From Parelaphostrongylus tenuis (lineage: Eukaryota > Nematoda > Chromadorea > Rhabditida > Metastrongylidae), in the NCBI GenBank assembly GCA_019055375.1, contig JAHQIW010000475.1, positions 62,001 through 126,000 on the forward strand: a stretch of 64,000 bases of DNA. The letters are read 5' to 3'. Of the stretch, positions 10,643-23,069 are shown one piece after another (position 1 is the stretch's first letter; every line of letters starts with the position of its first letter). The position numbers were made by a program, and so were the translations under genes. The notes under the pieces are model-generated. The model was given only the letters and a program-made list of their open reading frames with translations. It was not told the origin of the DNA and searched no databases.

Positions 10643-13248
10643 ACGAATGATGGCATTATTCCAGTCACATATCAAGCATTCTACATAGCAATTCCGGCGA
10701 TGAGTATCCTTGGAAGTGCACTCATCGTCTATGTTAGTATACGAGCAACGTAAGTGCTTTGTAATAAATATATTTATTTTGATAGAAAGTTGTAAGACTA
10801 TCAAGAAGTCTGGTAAGGCTTTGCGATGGTATACATACGTATGGGCTTTCTCGTACCCCTCATCATTATCACATGTCCTACGGCCTCACCCCTGCTAATT
10901 TTAGCAATCGACGCCGAACAAGTATTCCATGTCGGGTGAAATGACCACTTGATGTTGCGTTCTAGAGTGATTGATTGTCGAATGCATGGTTTATGGCTCT
11001 TACGAAGCCTAAGCAATAAAACCTTTCAATCGAGTATTCTAAGAACTTGCTCAGAAATTTAATATAGTCTTATGGAATGCTTTAAGCCCTTCAAGAATTT
11101 CGGTATAGCAGGTTCTAACTTACGGAGATGCCATACTAGACCTCTTGAAAAGCTTAGATTATTGCATCGAACTATTTTGAAATTCTAAGCGAGCTCTCAA
11201 AATTGTCGATTGGAAGGTACAAAAAGTCTTTTTGAAGCGCCTTTATTCAGAATTTTTTTGACGAAATCACTTTGATTTTGCACCTTCCATATATTTAAGA
11301 TCTCTCCAAAGCAAGTGCAACATATTCATTGCATTGAATTTGGCTGGTGACGTGTTTCACAGTTGTGCCCACTTCATCATGATCATTTTTTAGAAAATCT
11401 AAGTAGAACACCTTCCGCCAATAAATCAAAAATTCGTGGAACTATCAGCGTTGTAATGCCAACTACCCCATCTTGTAAAATAATGTGAAGAAAAATCTAA
11501 GAGGTCAAGTCATAATACGAAGTAACATGAAACTTTAACAATCTCGTTACCGAATTTGGCATTTACGCGGTTAGGTCGTCCTCTAGAGGTTCTCCTTTTC
11601 TTTCCTGCGACTTTTTGGCATCTTTTCTTTATCTGAGCTGGACAACAAAATAACCGACTAAGAAAACAAAGTGGCCGCCTTCTTTCTTGGGTCCTACAGG
11701 AGATATACGCCGATTTTGATGAACATAGATATCGAGTTCTAATCATCGGCTCCTCTGAGACTCAATGAAATACCAAGGTAACTGTAAACAATACTCTAGA
11801 GATTCACAAATCTGATTTTCGCATGGAATACCATGAAATACGGCATGATATGTTTACATGCAAGTTCTTCCACTGTTTGGCGTTTTTTCTCCTCCTTAAT
11901 GCTTGTCGACTTGGTACTGGATCGAAAACTATCATTGCAAAAAATCTAGCAACTTTTCATTCTATTATTTTGCCTGAAAGATGGAAGAACATGCTGGACC
12001 TCCGAAGAATAATGCTTAATCAAATAAAGTTACAGCTTCACCATAGGAAAAGAGTACAAGAAGCTCTTGGCAGCTCAGATGTTGCCAACGTTCCTATTCG
12101 CCTTATCTATGGTCACCTTGAATTTCTGCCACTCGATCATCGACATAGCACGTTTTATTACGCAGGAAAAACCCTCTACTCATTTTCATTAGCTGCATGT
12201 CTCTAAAAAGAATTACATCTGGTACAGTTAGAAGATTTTTAGCTGTCCCGCTGATGTTTTCGGTCTACGTTTCTCTCATCCGTATTTGACTCTATTTCCC
12301 CAAAAAGGATGTTCGCGGAATGAATATCATTTCGAATTTAAGATTTTGCTCGTATCTCTCAGCACTCTTGTATAGTTTTGCAAGAATACTTAGACAATAA
12401 TTGAAGAGAACAGTGGTATGTAGAATTATTTGCAAGAATACCACTTTCTTCATTTGACTCGTTTTCTCATACCTTTCATACTCGTTTGCTCTTATTACAA
12501 GGAGTTACCGGCTTCTCTATATTGATAGGAGTTCTTTCCAGTCAAATGTGACACTAATTTCATGAGCTCAATAAAATGCAAGGGTTCATTGCTCGCTGAT
12601 CAAGCCGTGTGTGATGCCTTTTTGCATTTTCCGTTTTCTTTCATGCCCATAATGTCTTGATTGGGAATAAAATTTGGGTTTTAGTATGGTCATCTGCGCC
12701 ATTACTGCACCGCTTACAGGCTTGGTACTTGCTGTGTTTATGAAATTTACGATACGCTAGAACATAGCGACAATCGCGTGCTATATTATATTATTTTTTT
12801 TTCTGACGAAAGCCGAGCTAAGTGGGCTTTTACTGTATATTTTTAGACTTTTCAGCATCAGTTTTTCAAGGTGAAAGAAATCACAAAGGTCGCAAGCACA
12901 TGAAACAGCGACTTTCCAGGCAGCACAAATATGGGCCAGATTTATCGCTCGCTTAATATTATCATTTTAACAACGGTTTTTGGCTCCCTTAGTACGAATC
13001 TCTTTGGATTTATTGCCAACCTTCTTAATTATAAAACTGAGCAGATGTAAATGAATTTAAAGGCTGAACTTTTCGTGAATTTCGCGTGTGCAATCAACTT
13101 CTTTGTCTATTATATGATAAGGTAAGTGTTATTGCCTCAACAGTAAAATCTACGGAAACTCTTGATAGAGCGAGTTGGCGTTCTATTATTAATGCTCAGC
13201 TTTATTGCTCAAGTGATTATACCACTGCGAACACGAATACTAATGTAA
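10643..13248 (+). pseudogene. Srsx-like GPCR copy A, pseudogene
   Basis: Seven exon-equivalents in the order of copies C and D: 10,643-10,749 (TM1), 11,300-11,398 (TM2), about 11,823-11,948 (TM3), 12,036-12,146 (TM4), 12,685-12,870 (TM5), 12,924-13,121 (TM6-7), 13,200-13,248. Lesions: the start codon is ACG, and GN in TM1 reads GS. The second exon ends in TAG and its donor GT is CT. The third exon's acceptor is TTTCGC and its frame is shifted. The fourth has an extra base and a GC donor. The fifth has TAG after TIR, and the sixth has TAA after TEQM. Srsx receptors are nematode chemosensory 7TM proteins; this copy cannot make one. Confidence 0.85.
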
Positions 13249-13489
13249 CAAGAAAATATCGGAAGGATTCTTGAAAAGGTTGGCGAAAATGTTGCTACGC
13301 TATCGCAGAATATTGCCTTCTATTGTGATTTTCTATTCTCTCGTCGTATTTTTAAGAAAGGATATATTTATAGATCCAATCTTTGTTGGAAACTGAATAA
13401 ACAGCCGCTGCTGGATCACGAGATCTCAAAAAATTGGAAAATATGTACTCGTTATTACAGTGAACTCCGAGATGCGGTTTTACAAAAAA

Positions 13490-14620
13490 AAGTCAAGGGT
13501 TTATTGCTCAAGATAGGAAAAGACCTGGCCAACTTGAAAAACTTTTTCATTTCCCATCAACACACTGGATTGGTTCTTCATAGCTTACCCGTCAGAATAT
13601 ATGATACTTCAGTTGAACTGAAAACCACGGAGACTGTGTCACAGTTTGAGAAAGAGGACCTCCACTAATCAGCAACTATCGCCCAGTTTGCCTGCGGTCT
13701 GTCGTCTAGAAAATTCACTTCGATCATCCTTTACATGACTGTCAGATCACTGGATAAAACACGGAGATGTGAACAAGCAGAGTCATTAAAAATCCACTAT
13801 TGACCACATCAACACGATAAGAAGGCTCAGTGAAGTATAGCGAAAGCAAAGGAAGTTGCTCTATCCCATTTCCATGAGCTTAAAGAAGTCCTTTGACTAA
13901 TTTGAAACACAGACAATCATTGAAGTTTTGCACTGCTAGAGTGAGGGCATATATGTCACCAACATAGTCGTAACGTTGACAAGATGAATGATGATTACTT
14001 AGCTCTATCGAACGAGCAGCCCAAAAGTTGATGTCAAAAGTTAACTACATTTCACAAGTGATAAAACGAGTACGAAGTTCTGACTTACATCAACGATGAA
14101 AGCCAGAGACGTCGTTTTGTATGCCAAACTATATAAGATGAAGTTTGCAGCATATTAATGCGTGTTTTGAAAAATTTAGAGAAAAATGCTTTACTTGCTG
14201 ATCTCTCCAGATGTCTAATGAGCAGAAGCAATACCATCGCGCTGGTATCCAAAATGCTTCACGGGTACCCTTGAAGAGGGATGGGACGGCTGACGTCTAT
14301 CCAGCGAGCACAACCCAATTACCATTGTTGAATATGATAAGAGATAAAGGATGGCTTATTGGCGCCAGTTTTGCTTGACTCAGATTCCACCCAAAAAGCT
14401 TTTTCACAAAACAAAGATTGGAGACGATGAAATAGAATATATTAACGAACACTGAACAACAAACAATCGCAGTAATCATGTTGCAGCTTATCGTCGTGCG
14501 CTCAATATGATGGTGTGCAGAAGAGAGCATGCGATTTGTATGTATTTATTATTTTAGACGAACGACACAACTGGCCGCCTATCAATTTTTCTTGGATACA
14601 AACATATAATTAAGTACTCA
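13490..14620 (+). pseudogene. Old RTE-type reverse transcriptase fossil
   Basis: The translated strand gives broken RT motifs such as ISNYRPVCLRSVV near 13,670, equivalent to the 'NYRPI' block of RTE elements. Collinear copies at 34,200-35,345 and 49,830-51,290 share the same decay, so it predates the gene duplication. Beyond 14,050 the homology between units continues but no domain is recognisable. Confidence 0.6.
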
Positions 14621-14774
14621 TCAAGCTGTTGCCAATGACTTCACTTTAATTAAGCCTAATTCTCCTGCGTAATCAAATGTTAGACGGCGACAAATTTTGG
14701 TCCGATCTCGTTTGGTGAACAAGAACTATTAGTATACATATAAATGTCAATAATCATTCGAAAGCTTAAGTCTC

Positions 14775-14965
14775 TCGCTACAACTTCGCGTCTTCGGTCT
14801 TTCAAAAACTCCTTTGCAACGCTCTTGCATTCAAAATAAAATTTGTTTTTCACTCGATTTTGCCTTCACTTTTACTACGCTCAAGAATCGCTGGAAGCAC
14901 GAAAAGCAAAACTGCGTGTACAGAACTTTTCGTACTATCAGAATCTGTGTTTCAATTTGAATTTC
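14775..14965 (+). repeat. Left arm of fold-back element hosting the RTE
   Basis: The reverse complement of this arm matches 19,765-19,935 over about 170 nt ('TTCGTGCTTCCAGCGA' against 'TTCGTACTTCCCAGCGA', 'AAATTTTATT' against 'GAACTTTATT', and 'CTTTCGAATG' in both). The same pair flanks the RTE in unit 2 (35,480-35,690 and 39,385-39,560). A solo arm is at 63,185-63,330. Confidence 0.7.
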
Positions 14966-15004
14966 CTGTCAATGTAGTGAAAAAATCCTCAACTGATTAA
15001 AAGA

Positions 15005-18000
15005 TTCAAACGGGATCGGCTGCCACGGCGCTTCCCGCTCTCTGCTACGCTAGGCGGCCGGTAAACAAAGTCGCCGGAAAGGTTCATAGCTGAGTGAAAT
15101 GTGAAGGTAAGCCACAGCAACGACCTGTTAGTAAGGTAGTCTTATGAATATGATGATGGTAAGGCGCAGAGACAACTTCCTAGTAAGGCGAACGCCTACT
15201 GCACCGCGTAACTCGTAAGTGATTTATCGCAGTATGCGCTGAAGCGACGGCTACTATTGTTATCTTATTTGAAATTTCTTTACGCATCGTCAGAAACACA
15301 GAACTCTTTCTCTCTCTAAAGGATCTTTCCCGGTTAGTCGCGAGTGCTCGTGACGCGTCTCCAGGTGGTGGATAGAGGATTAAGCGCGAGTCAGAAGCGA
15401 TCGTGTGCTTTCCAGATAAGCAGGTGGATTCAGGGGATGAGCTCCCTGCTTCTGTAGTGCCGACTTGACACTCTATAACTACGAGTCGAATCGGCGAAAA
15501 GCTTGCAATCAATCGGCTGGGAAGTACATGGGAGGCGGTTAGGAGTTGCCTCCAACAAATAAACTTCTCCCGCTCCTCCGAGAGAGACTGTCAAGCTACT
15601 CTTGAGTACCCAGCCCCCACGTTTAGAGCCTGACAATCTATACGTTGGGTATCAAAATGCTAAAAACAGCAATGGGTATGGGCCTCATTTTCTGAGCCCG
15701 AAAAAAGCCCTGGGGCAGCAGCGCAAGGTAGGACGAGTACGGAGAGGCTGGTAAAATCTCGGAACCAAACTAGGCTGCCAAAATCTAAACGGAAAAAATG
15801 ACGATCTGTACCTATAATACACAAACACTTGCTCAGAAATCCGCTGTAGAAGATCTATTGATTCAGGGAAAAAAGTAGTTACGACGTCATCGGCCTGGAT
15901 AAGAAGAGAAGACGATGTCCTTTTTACGCTGTTTATGACGCCAGAGAAGAGCTGTTTCTTGGGACGTTCGATAGCAGAGGTGGCAACGGCGCTGGGGTCC
16001 TTATCAAATCGAATTTGACCGTGAACATCGTTTCATTTGATCAACTAACAATTCGTATTTAACGAATGCGGCTGATAGGACGTGGATCAATGCCGACTTT
16101 GATCATCTTCGTTGCTTACGCACCAGCATCAAGCTATGGCAAAAACCATGTCAAAGCGCTCTGCATGAACCTCGGAAAATTCTTCAGAGAAGACCATGCA
16201 TTTTCAAGGTCACTGTTGGAGATTTGAACGCGAAAATTGGACCTAGGAGGACGTCTGGAAAACGTCGCAGTAGGACCCACGGACTAGAACGGAATGTACA
16301 CGGTGGGAGGCTATCTGATTTTATCATGGCGACTCAAACCATCCATGGTAACTCACAATTCAAAATGCCTCTTTTCGAACGGTGGACGTGAAATTGTCCC
16401 AGTGGAGATTCTTTTAACGAAATAGACCATATCTTAGTAGATCGAAGGTTCTGCCTGACCGATGTCGCTGCTGCTCGTAAGTTCTACACGGGATCGGACG
16501 ATCGCCTCCTAGGCGCAACGTTCCGTTTTTTACGAAAAGGAGAGAAAGTCGCTAAGAACAGCTAAGTCCCCGAGCTACCATAAGCTGGTGCATTCAAACC
16601 ATTAGTCGACTCTTGAGGAGATACCGTTGTCGACAACATCGACAAAGAATACGACCGGCTCGTTTAATTTCTTCACCTTGGTGCTATAAAAGTCGAGAGG
16701 TCTAAAGTCACGAAGAGACGCCTGTCTCCGCAGACCCTAGAGCTGATAAGTAACGTGGAACTGCACGAGTTGCAGACAGCCGAAACCTCACGTCCGAGCT
16801 TGCGAATCGCTGCAGAGAAGCGATAAAAGAAGACCTCAAAGAGAGACGAGCAGCAGTTTATGACAGAAGCTGCAGAAGCTGGGAAGAGCATTCGCAAAGT
16901 CCAGCGAAGCTTCGCCAGTTATGAGACCGAAGTGATTGCACTCCGATGTCCTGACGGGACACTTACAGCTTCCAGAAGGGAAAGGAGACAATCATACACC
17001 ACTACTACTCGGATCTTTTCGCTAGCCATGTCCTCTTACCGTCATATAAATTCAAAGAGGATTAATTTATCGTTCCTTCCACCGATCCTCCCTTCTGAAA
17101 TCCGACATGCTATATTGCAGGTGAAGAACAGAACAACACCCGGTCCAGACAGGATTAGACCTGAACACTTGAGGATCCTGCCGCCAGTTCTCATCAACAC
17201 GCTGGCTCGACTTTTCACTCGCTAACTGTCAGAATGCAAAGTTCCCAATCAATGGAATACCAGCAAGACCGTGTTTCCGTTAAAAAAGGGAGACCTTCAC
17301 GACATATGCAACAATCGCCCAGTCTGCTTGCTGTCCGTTGTCTATAAACTCTTTACTCGAGTCATCCTAAACAGGATTGATAGAACACTGGGTGAAGGAT
17401 AGCCATGAGAACAAGAGAAGTTCCGAAAAGGATTCAATGCCATAGACCACATCCACACTATCACAAGACTCGTTGAAGTTTAACGAGAGTACGGAGTACT
17501 GCTCTATCTCACCCTCATCGATTTGAAGCCTTTGATTCAATAGAAACAGAAGCGGTTATAGAGGCTTTGGACAACCACGGCGTACCTGCTCGGTACATAA
17601 GATCCATCGTTATCTGTACAAGGATTTCACGACGGAAATATCGCCATTTTACAACAATTTCACGAATGCTTAGGCTTGGCTCGAAAAATAGCCATCTCTA
17701 ATGGCTACGATACGGTAGGAGCTTCTCAAGTTAGAATTAGAGGAAATGTTATGCTCCCAAACGACAAGTCTGGCGAGAATAATGTTCCTTTCCACCTGCC
17801 TTTTAACTCTAACGAAATAAGTACAGCTATTAAACGCTGCCTAAAAAGAGCAGGTTTGAATGATTTGGTAGCAATAGTTGAAATACCCCCAAAAACTGAA
17901 GCTAAAGCTTTAGGACAAAACTAAGGATAAAACTAAAGCGTCAATTAGTCCGCAATCGATTGTATGACCGCCTCTGCAAAACCAATGACTGTAAAGTTTG

Positions 18001-19745
18001 TCCGAACGGCCGAGACGGCGACTGTGTGAGATCGGGTATAATTTACCTAATCTCTTGTGAGGCATGCGGCGATGAGTACATTGGCGAAACGGGTAGACCA
18101 CTATTCCTCCGTGTAAAAGAGCACCTAGCTGGGTTACGCAACTGTGATTCAAAACTCCACTAGGCACGCATAGGGACCAAAAACATGCAGGAAAAAGGTT
18201 TGGCGTCAAATTCACGATCCTCGCACAGGAATCGAGAACATCTGCGCGTAAAACATTAGAAGCTCTTGGATACATAAGAAAGGACCGAAAATGAACCGAA
18301 AAGAGGAGTACATCGTAATCACGCGTGAGCTCGAACCATACCTCAAGCTGATTTTTCCGGCCTGGGTTAGGCACAGCCCACTGATGCACTGACCTTAAGC
18401 GGCTGGTCTTCAATCAATAATTGATAGACCCAAACATCAAAACGGTGAGTGTTTTGAAATGAAGTTTCTACTATGCGATCCGAAACACATTTCTAACGTT
18501 TTCTGCTAGGGTTATGAAGGTTTTTGGCTCATTGGATTGAGGATCAATGTGATCTTTCCAGGCTCTGACGAAGGCGACCTGCCGAAACGTTAGCCACCTC
18601 GAATATTATATATTCAAGCTGCATTACTGACTGTATTGTTGTATGCTTCGGTAATCTTCAATAAATAATATCAATAACACCTCGGAACGGCCAAGCAGAA
18701 GAAAATATTCATTTATTCAAACTATGCGGAGGTCAATAGATAGTCGTTCTTGGGATTTACTAACCATATCACCATCAACGTAAGAAGGGGAGTTCGACAA
18801 GGCGATACAATTTACCGAAATTATTGACTGCCATCCTCCAAAATGCCGTGCGAGCATTAGAATGGGACGTTATGAGAGTAATATTAACAGTCGACAATAT
18901 CCATCTTCGCTTCGCTGATGATATCATCCTCATAACACCAAGCATCACTCAAGCAGAACGAATGTTGACAGATTTTGACAATGTCTTGCAGAAAGATTGG
19001 CTTTCAACTGAATCTGACAAAAATGATGTTCATGAGGAACGAATGGGTTTTGTTTGCCCCATTCACGCTCAACGAAACGACAACCTCCGAATGCTCCAGT
19101 TACGTCTATTTAGGTCGTGAAATCAACATGATGAACGACCTAGCTCCAGAGTTGAGCAGGAGGAAACGAGCGGCTTGAGGAACCTTCAAGAGCATCGAAG
19201 ATGTAGTGAAGAGGACAAAGAACACCCGACTCCGTGCCCATCTTTTCGATTCGACAATTATCTCTGCCCTAACGTATGGAGCAGAAACCTGGTCGCTACG
19301 TAAGCAAGATGAAAAATCACTTGGCGTTTTCAAACGCGCAGTCGAAAGGTCGATGCTAGGAGTATCCCGTATTTTGCAAATGAGAGAAAGGAACCGAAGT
19401 TTAGACCTACGTCAACAATCGAGGACCAGAGCGCCGTTCTACACACCAAGATATTGAAATCAAGGTGGGCAGGACACGTGATGCGCTTCAATGACAACCG
19501 ATGGACGAGAGCCGTTACCGACTGGATTCCTCGGGACATCAATCGCTCTACAGGAAGACCACCGACACGATGTTTCGATTATTTCAGAAAAGGCATAGAA
19601 GAAAGATATGATGCTCAGCAAATCCCTAGAGCGAGAAGGACTCACTGGGCTACTCTTGCACGGACAGGAAAAATGGAAGTGTTGTTGTTACCCGCTCGAG
19701 TTACTCGACGATCAGCGGAACGACAGGTGATACAGGTGATGGACG
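15005..19745 (+). mobile_element. RTE-type non-LTR retrotransposon, unit 1 copy (broken, interrupted)
   Basis: A 5' region (15,005-15,797) is followed by an endonuclease/RT frame from ATG 15,798, broken by many stops. Visible domains: AP-endonuclease remnants (about 15,800-16,560, with NEIDHI-like 'FNEIDHI' near 16,410 and SDDRLL near 16,495), an RT fingers block (TPGPDRIRPEHL near 17,140) and 'NNRPVCLLSVV' near 17,310. The frame is interrupted at about 17,652-18,775 by a PLE fragment. It resumes with RFADD at about 18,910, then a C-terminal region (AGHVMRFNDNRWTRAV near 19,470). The 3' end has short 'GATACAGGTGAT' repeats near 19,725, as RTE tails do. Non-functional. Confidence 0.85.
17652..18775 (+). 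mobile_element. Penelope-like element 3' fragment with GIY-YIG endonuclease domain
   Basis: Open frame 17,676-17,924, then a frameshift near 17,905 into a second frame, about 17,906-18,163, carrying a cysteine pair (CKVCPNGRDGDC), GIIYLISC, EYIGETGR and an LRVKEH block. This is the GIY-YIG nuclease fold with the cysteine-rich linker typical of PLEs. The likely catalytic glutamate (MNRKEE) lies at about 18,290 after another shift. The RT domain upstream is missing, so the copy is 5'-truncated. 18,400-18,775 is the PLE terminal repeat, with a hammerhead-like block (CTGACGA 18,566-18,572, GGC-GACCT-GCC, GAAA 18,585-18,588) whose cleavage-site U is C. It lies inside the RTE of unit 1 and is absent from unit 2. 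Confidence 0.8.
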
Positions 19746-19764
19746 AAAATTCTCCACACGATGA

Positions 19765-19935
19765 TATGCTTTTCGTACTTCCCAGCGACTCGTGGTAAAA
19801 GTAAAGGTAAAAGTCGGGTGAGTAACAGAACTTTATTCTGGATGTTACAGCGTTATAAGATGGTGTTTTGAAAAACCAGCAACGCGGAGTTCTAGCCAGA
19901 AATTTTGGCTTTCGAATGGTTATCAACTCTCCCAT
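19765..19935 (-). repeat. Right arm of fold-back element hosting the RTE
   Basis: Inverted copy of 14,775-14,965. RTE sequence lies entirely between the arms, so the RTE inserted into a pre-existing fold-back element. Confidence 0.7.
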
Positions 19936-20029
19936 TAAAAATGCTTGAATGAGATTGGCTTAAATATTTCCTGATAAATAACGGTAAACCTTCTTTTTTC
20001 TTCCGAAGAAGTTGATTCAAATCATAGCG

Positions 20030-20620
20030 TCTTCAAACACTCCGATCCGAAAGGAATTTGGAAGTGAAATTGTCAATTTTAACAACTGGCAATCATTGCA
20101 ACAATAGCAGTAATAATGATTAGTAATAACAGCGACTGACAGTAATAATAAATGTTCAAAATTGGAAATGATATTTGATTGTTTTCTGAGCCTTTACAAC
20201 TGAATTGCATCAACCCATTTCAGCAAAGACTATCGTCGGATTATCAACGAGGAATTGTTTATTATTCACGTTAGGAAAGTATTTATAGTCAACAACATCA
20301 AAACAGTCACAGTTAGTCGCGTAACCAGTCGACATCCTGCAGTGCCGTCACAAAGAATACAGCAACATCGGAGGTGAATTGATTGACTCGCTAAGGACTT
20401 CTGTGATACTTTACTAAGCAAACATTTGTGTTGTGTTATACTGTATGAGTTTAGCGAATTTCAATCGAAATTCGAAGAAATTGTAGTCACTTACTTAAGC
20501 TATTCGTTGAAATAACGTTGTTTACTAGTCATTTTGCTAACTTTGATTATCATTTTCAACAAAGTGTACTAAACAGTATCAGAATAGCGTCTTTTCTGCA
20601 ATACTACGTTGGTTCACCGA
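20030..20620. repeat. Conserved spacer shared by all three units
   Basis: Nearly identical to 39,720-40,310 and recognisable at 51,375-51,900 ('TGAATTGCATCAACCCATTTCAGCA' type block; 'ACAGCAACATCGGAGG'). Open frames are short and not conserved. Function unknown. Confidence 0.6.
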
Positions 20621-22140
20621 TGCTGGATTTGGCCAATGCACCACAATTGTAGTGGTTGTGGCCCGTTCCTCGCCTTTAAGAGCCACGCGGGTCTGAAGGA
20701 ATTTGTTGCCCGTTCTTCTGCGGACACGTGATTCAGTCATTGATTTATCCAATAGACAACAGTGAATAATTCAAAGGACTGTTGGTGATTTCCAGTTATA
20801 CGAACAATGAATCTCCAGCATACGAACAACCTTTAAACAGAATTATTACAATAATAATATCAAAATATATACACATTTACGATGCGGTCTCACATATAGA
20901 TTATGTAGCAATAAATTATGTCTTCTGATGCGACAAATGGCCAAGAGCCAGCAATTATACTCAGGCGTAATGACAAGTTCGGTTCGATATTGATCGACTG
21001 ATTGAAGCTAAAGGATGACGGGTTTACGAAATGATGGGTCCACTATGCGAAGCAAGGGACAAAAGACAAGTGACCGCACGCGGTCAACACAACAGCAAGA
21101 CTGACGGATAGAGACGTGGGGGCACCGGCGTCGATGCTGAGTCATCGTTCTCGAACTTTCTGTAAGTGCTGTAGTGGCCGTGGAGCGCGATCACCTTATA
21201 TGGAGCACGGAAATGTTGATGTTTTACGTGGTCTTCGTAAGTCCACCGAGGGGAGCGCCCAGTGGGTTGTGGGAATTGAAGGTCGGGGGACTATGTACAA
21301 AGGGGGCTGATTAAATACGGGACTGTGGCGCTTTACCCTCGGTGGCGAGTTCCACGTGCCTTGTTGTAAAGTTCCGTCAACTGGTAATCGCCTCCACCGC
21401 CTCCCAGCAAAGACCGCAATTTGGTGACCACTAAGTTCTCGGTGCCGATGTTGCAATAGTATCAGACGGTATCAAAGACAACGATCTACATGTGATCACC
21501 ATAACTCCTCGTATGTCTTCTCCGTGGCGCAACACAGAATTGTCCAGCTTAAACTCCCCGCACTATGAGTACTAAAGGATTAACGTTGTCAACACAGCAG
21601 TCACGGGTCAAAAGGTTCGAAATAGCAACAAAGTCTTGCTGGAGTTGCTATACTCCCGAGCGGCGGGTCGAAGAGTGTACTGGCTTTTGTGTGATTCTGG
21701 GTGCTATTCTTGTCGTAATAGAAGAAAAAACGAAAGCCAAAACCTCTGAAATTTGCTGATTATTGAATTTCTTGAGCTGAGTAGTATGTGAATAATACAA
21801 AGGGTCAGAGGAGAAAACCCGGATATCAAATGTAACTGTATATTTCGTCTCTCTTAATGCTGTTTGAGGAGGTGTGCTTGTTTTCTAAGTTGGTCGCTGT
21901 TGCTGTGATGTCTGTTTCCTTCTGTGGTACTGTACCTACTCCAGATCAGAAAAGGGAAAAGCCTGAGGACTCTGAAAAAGCGTCCAGCTGGAATGGCTGA
22001 AAGAAGAAAAAACTATTTCTTTATGCGAAATATAGATTGTATTCGTGGTCTTTGCCGCGTTCAAAAGGCATGGCAATGCGTTTCACTGCTGCTTTGCTTT
22101 TTGGCCTGTTGACTGTTTATGTGCATCGACGTAAGTCGTA
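20621..22140. other. Unit 1-specific filler with GC-rich island
   Basis: No counterpart in unit 2. About 21,110-21,560 is clearly more GC-rich than the surroundings and has no recognisable coding frame or RNA. I cannot assign it; it may be an unrelated inserted element. Confidence 0.4.
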
Positions 22141-22194
22141 TATTCGGCATAAGACTGGAAGTCGCCCCCGTCAGCGACTGCCTCATGTGGAATT

Positions 22195-23065
22195 ACACCA
22201 ATGATTGAAAGCCACGGATGCCGCTTTACACAACAGGCTAGCTTCTTACCGTGTAATTTAAAATGGATCTTCGCATTGCCTCCGAAAAATTGAGAACCGT
22301 GGTCGAATCACAGCAATTATCGCCTTTTCACTTTACGATCGCAATCGCAAACTTCACTACAGCAATTCTGTGTGGGGGACACCTATTAGCAATTGAGACC
22401 AGTTTCTGCTTGTTGGAAAATGCAAAGCTTATTGGAAGAGAAGAAAACCTTTTTTAAAGAAATCACGTGCAGAGCACAAGGTAATCTTCCGTGGATTGAA
22501 GCATGCTTGTTGGAATTTTATCACGCTTGATAAAAATATCGTGAACAAAGGACGAATTAAGAAAGCTGCATAAACAACAAGTTGCAAAAGAGGTGGAGAT
22601 CCTCGATAAGATCTGATAATTCCAATTATAGTGATGCTGAACACTCCATGCAAAACCTTTCATATTGGATAAAACCTTGTGATATGAACTAATGAACGGT
22701 GATGACGAGACAACACTAGTGCCTACAATTCGTGATCTAACATAAAAATCAGTACAAAGCTTTGGCGCTGAAAATAGAAATCACGTATGAAAAAAGAGTT
22801 TTAGCCACTTTGGAAATCTACTGGAGAGCGATTTGTCGCAATCTGCTAAATGTGTTTGTGACTTTTCACAGCTTTTCACAACTGTCAGCTTTCCATTATG
22901 GCGCCCCCAATGTAGTAATTTCACAGCATTTCCAGGTAACGCCCTGAAAGAGGAGGTCTGACGATGATAAACATCAGAAGTTTACAAAAAAGGTTTTGCT
23001 GGTGACGTCTTGCAGAAGAATCAATATCTTCATTAATAAGCTTTTTTATTAAGTGGAGGTGTGAC
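22195..23065 (+). repeat. Three-copy unit segment with a short conserved open frame
   Basis: Homologous to 42,240-43,105 and 53,895-54,785. It contains a frame at 22,762-22,947 whose counterparts at 42,812-42,997 and 54,484-54,666 are also open and end at the same TGA. Conserved residues include WRAICRNLLNVFVTFH (the third copy has WKAICRNVLNLFVTFH). No known domain recognised, and many differences are non-synonymous, so it may simply be a young fossil. Confidence 0.4.
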
Positions 23066-23069
23066 CATA

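Noticed and set aside
15180..15636. Two minus-strand frames (110 and 68 codons)
   Set aside because: They lie antisense to the 5' region of the RTE, recur at 36.16-36.46 kb for the same reason, and show no domain.
17910..18413. 167-codon minus-strand frame, the longest after the mariner frame
   Set aside because: Antisense shadow of the PLE GIY-YIG coding fragment.
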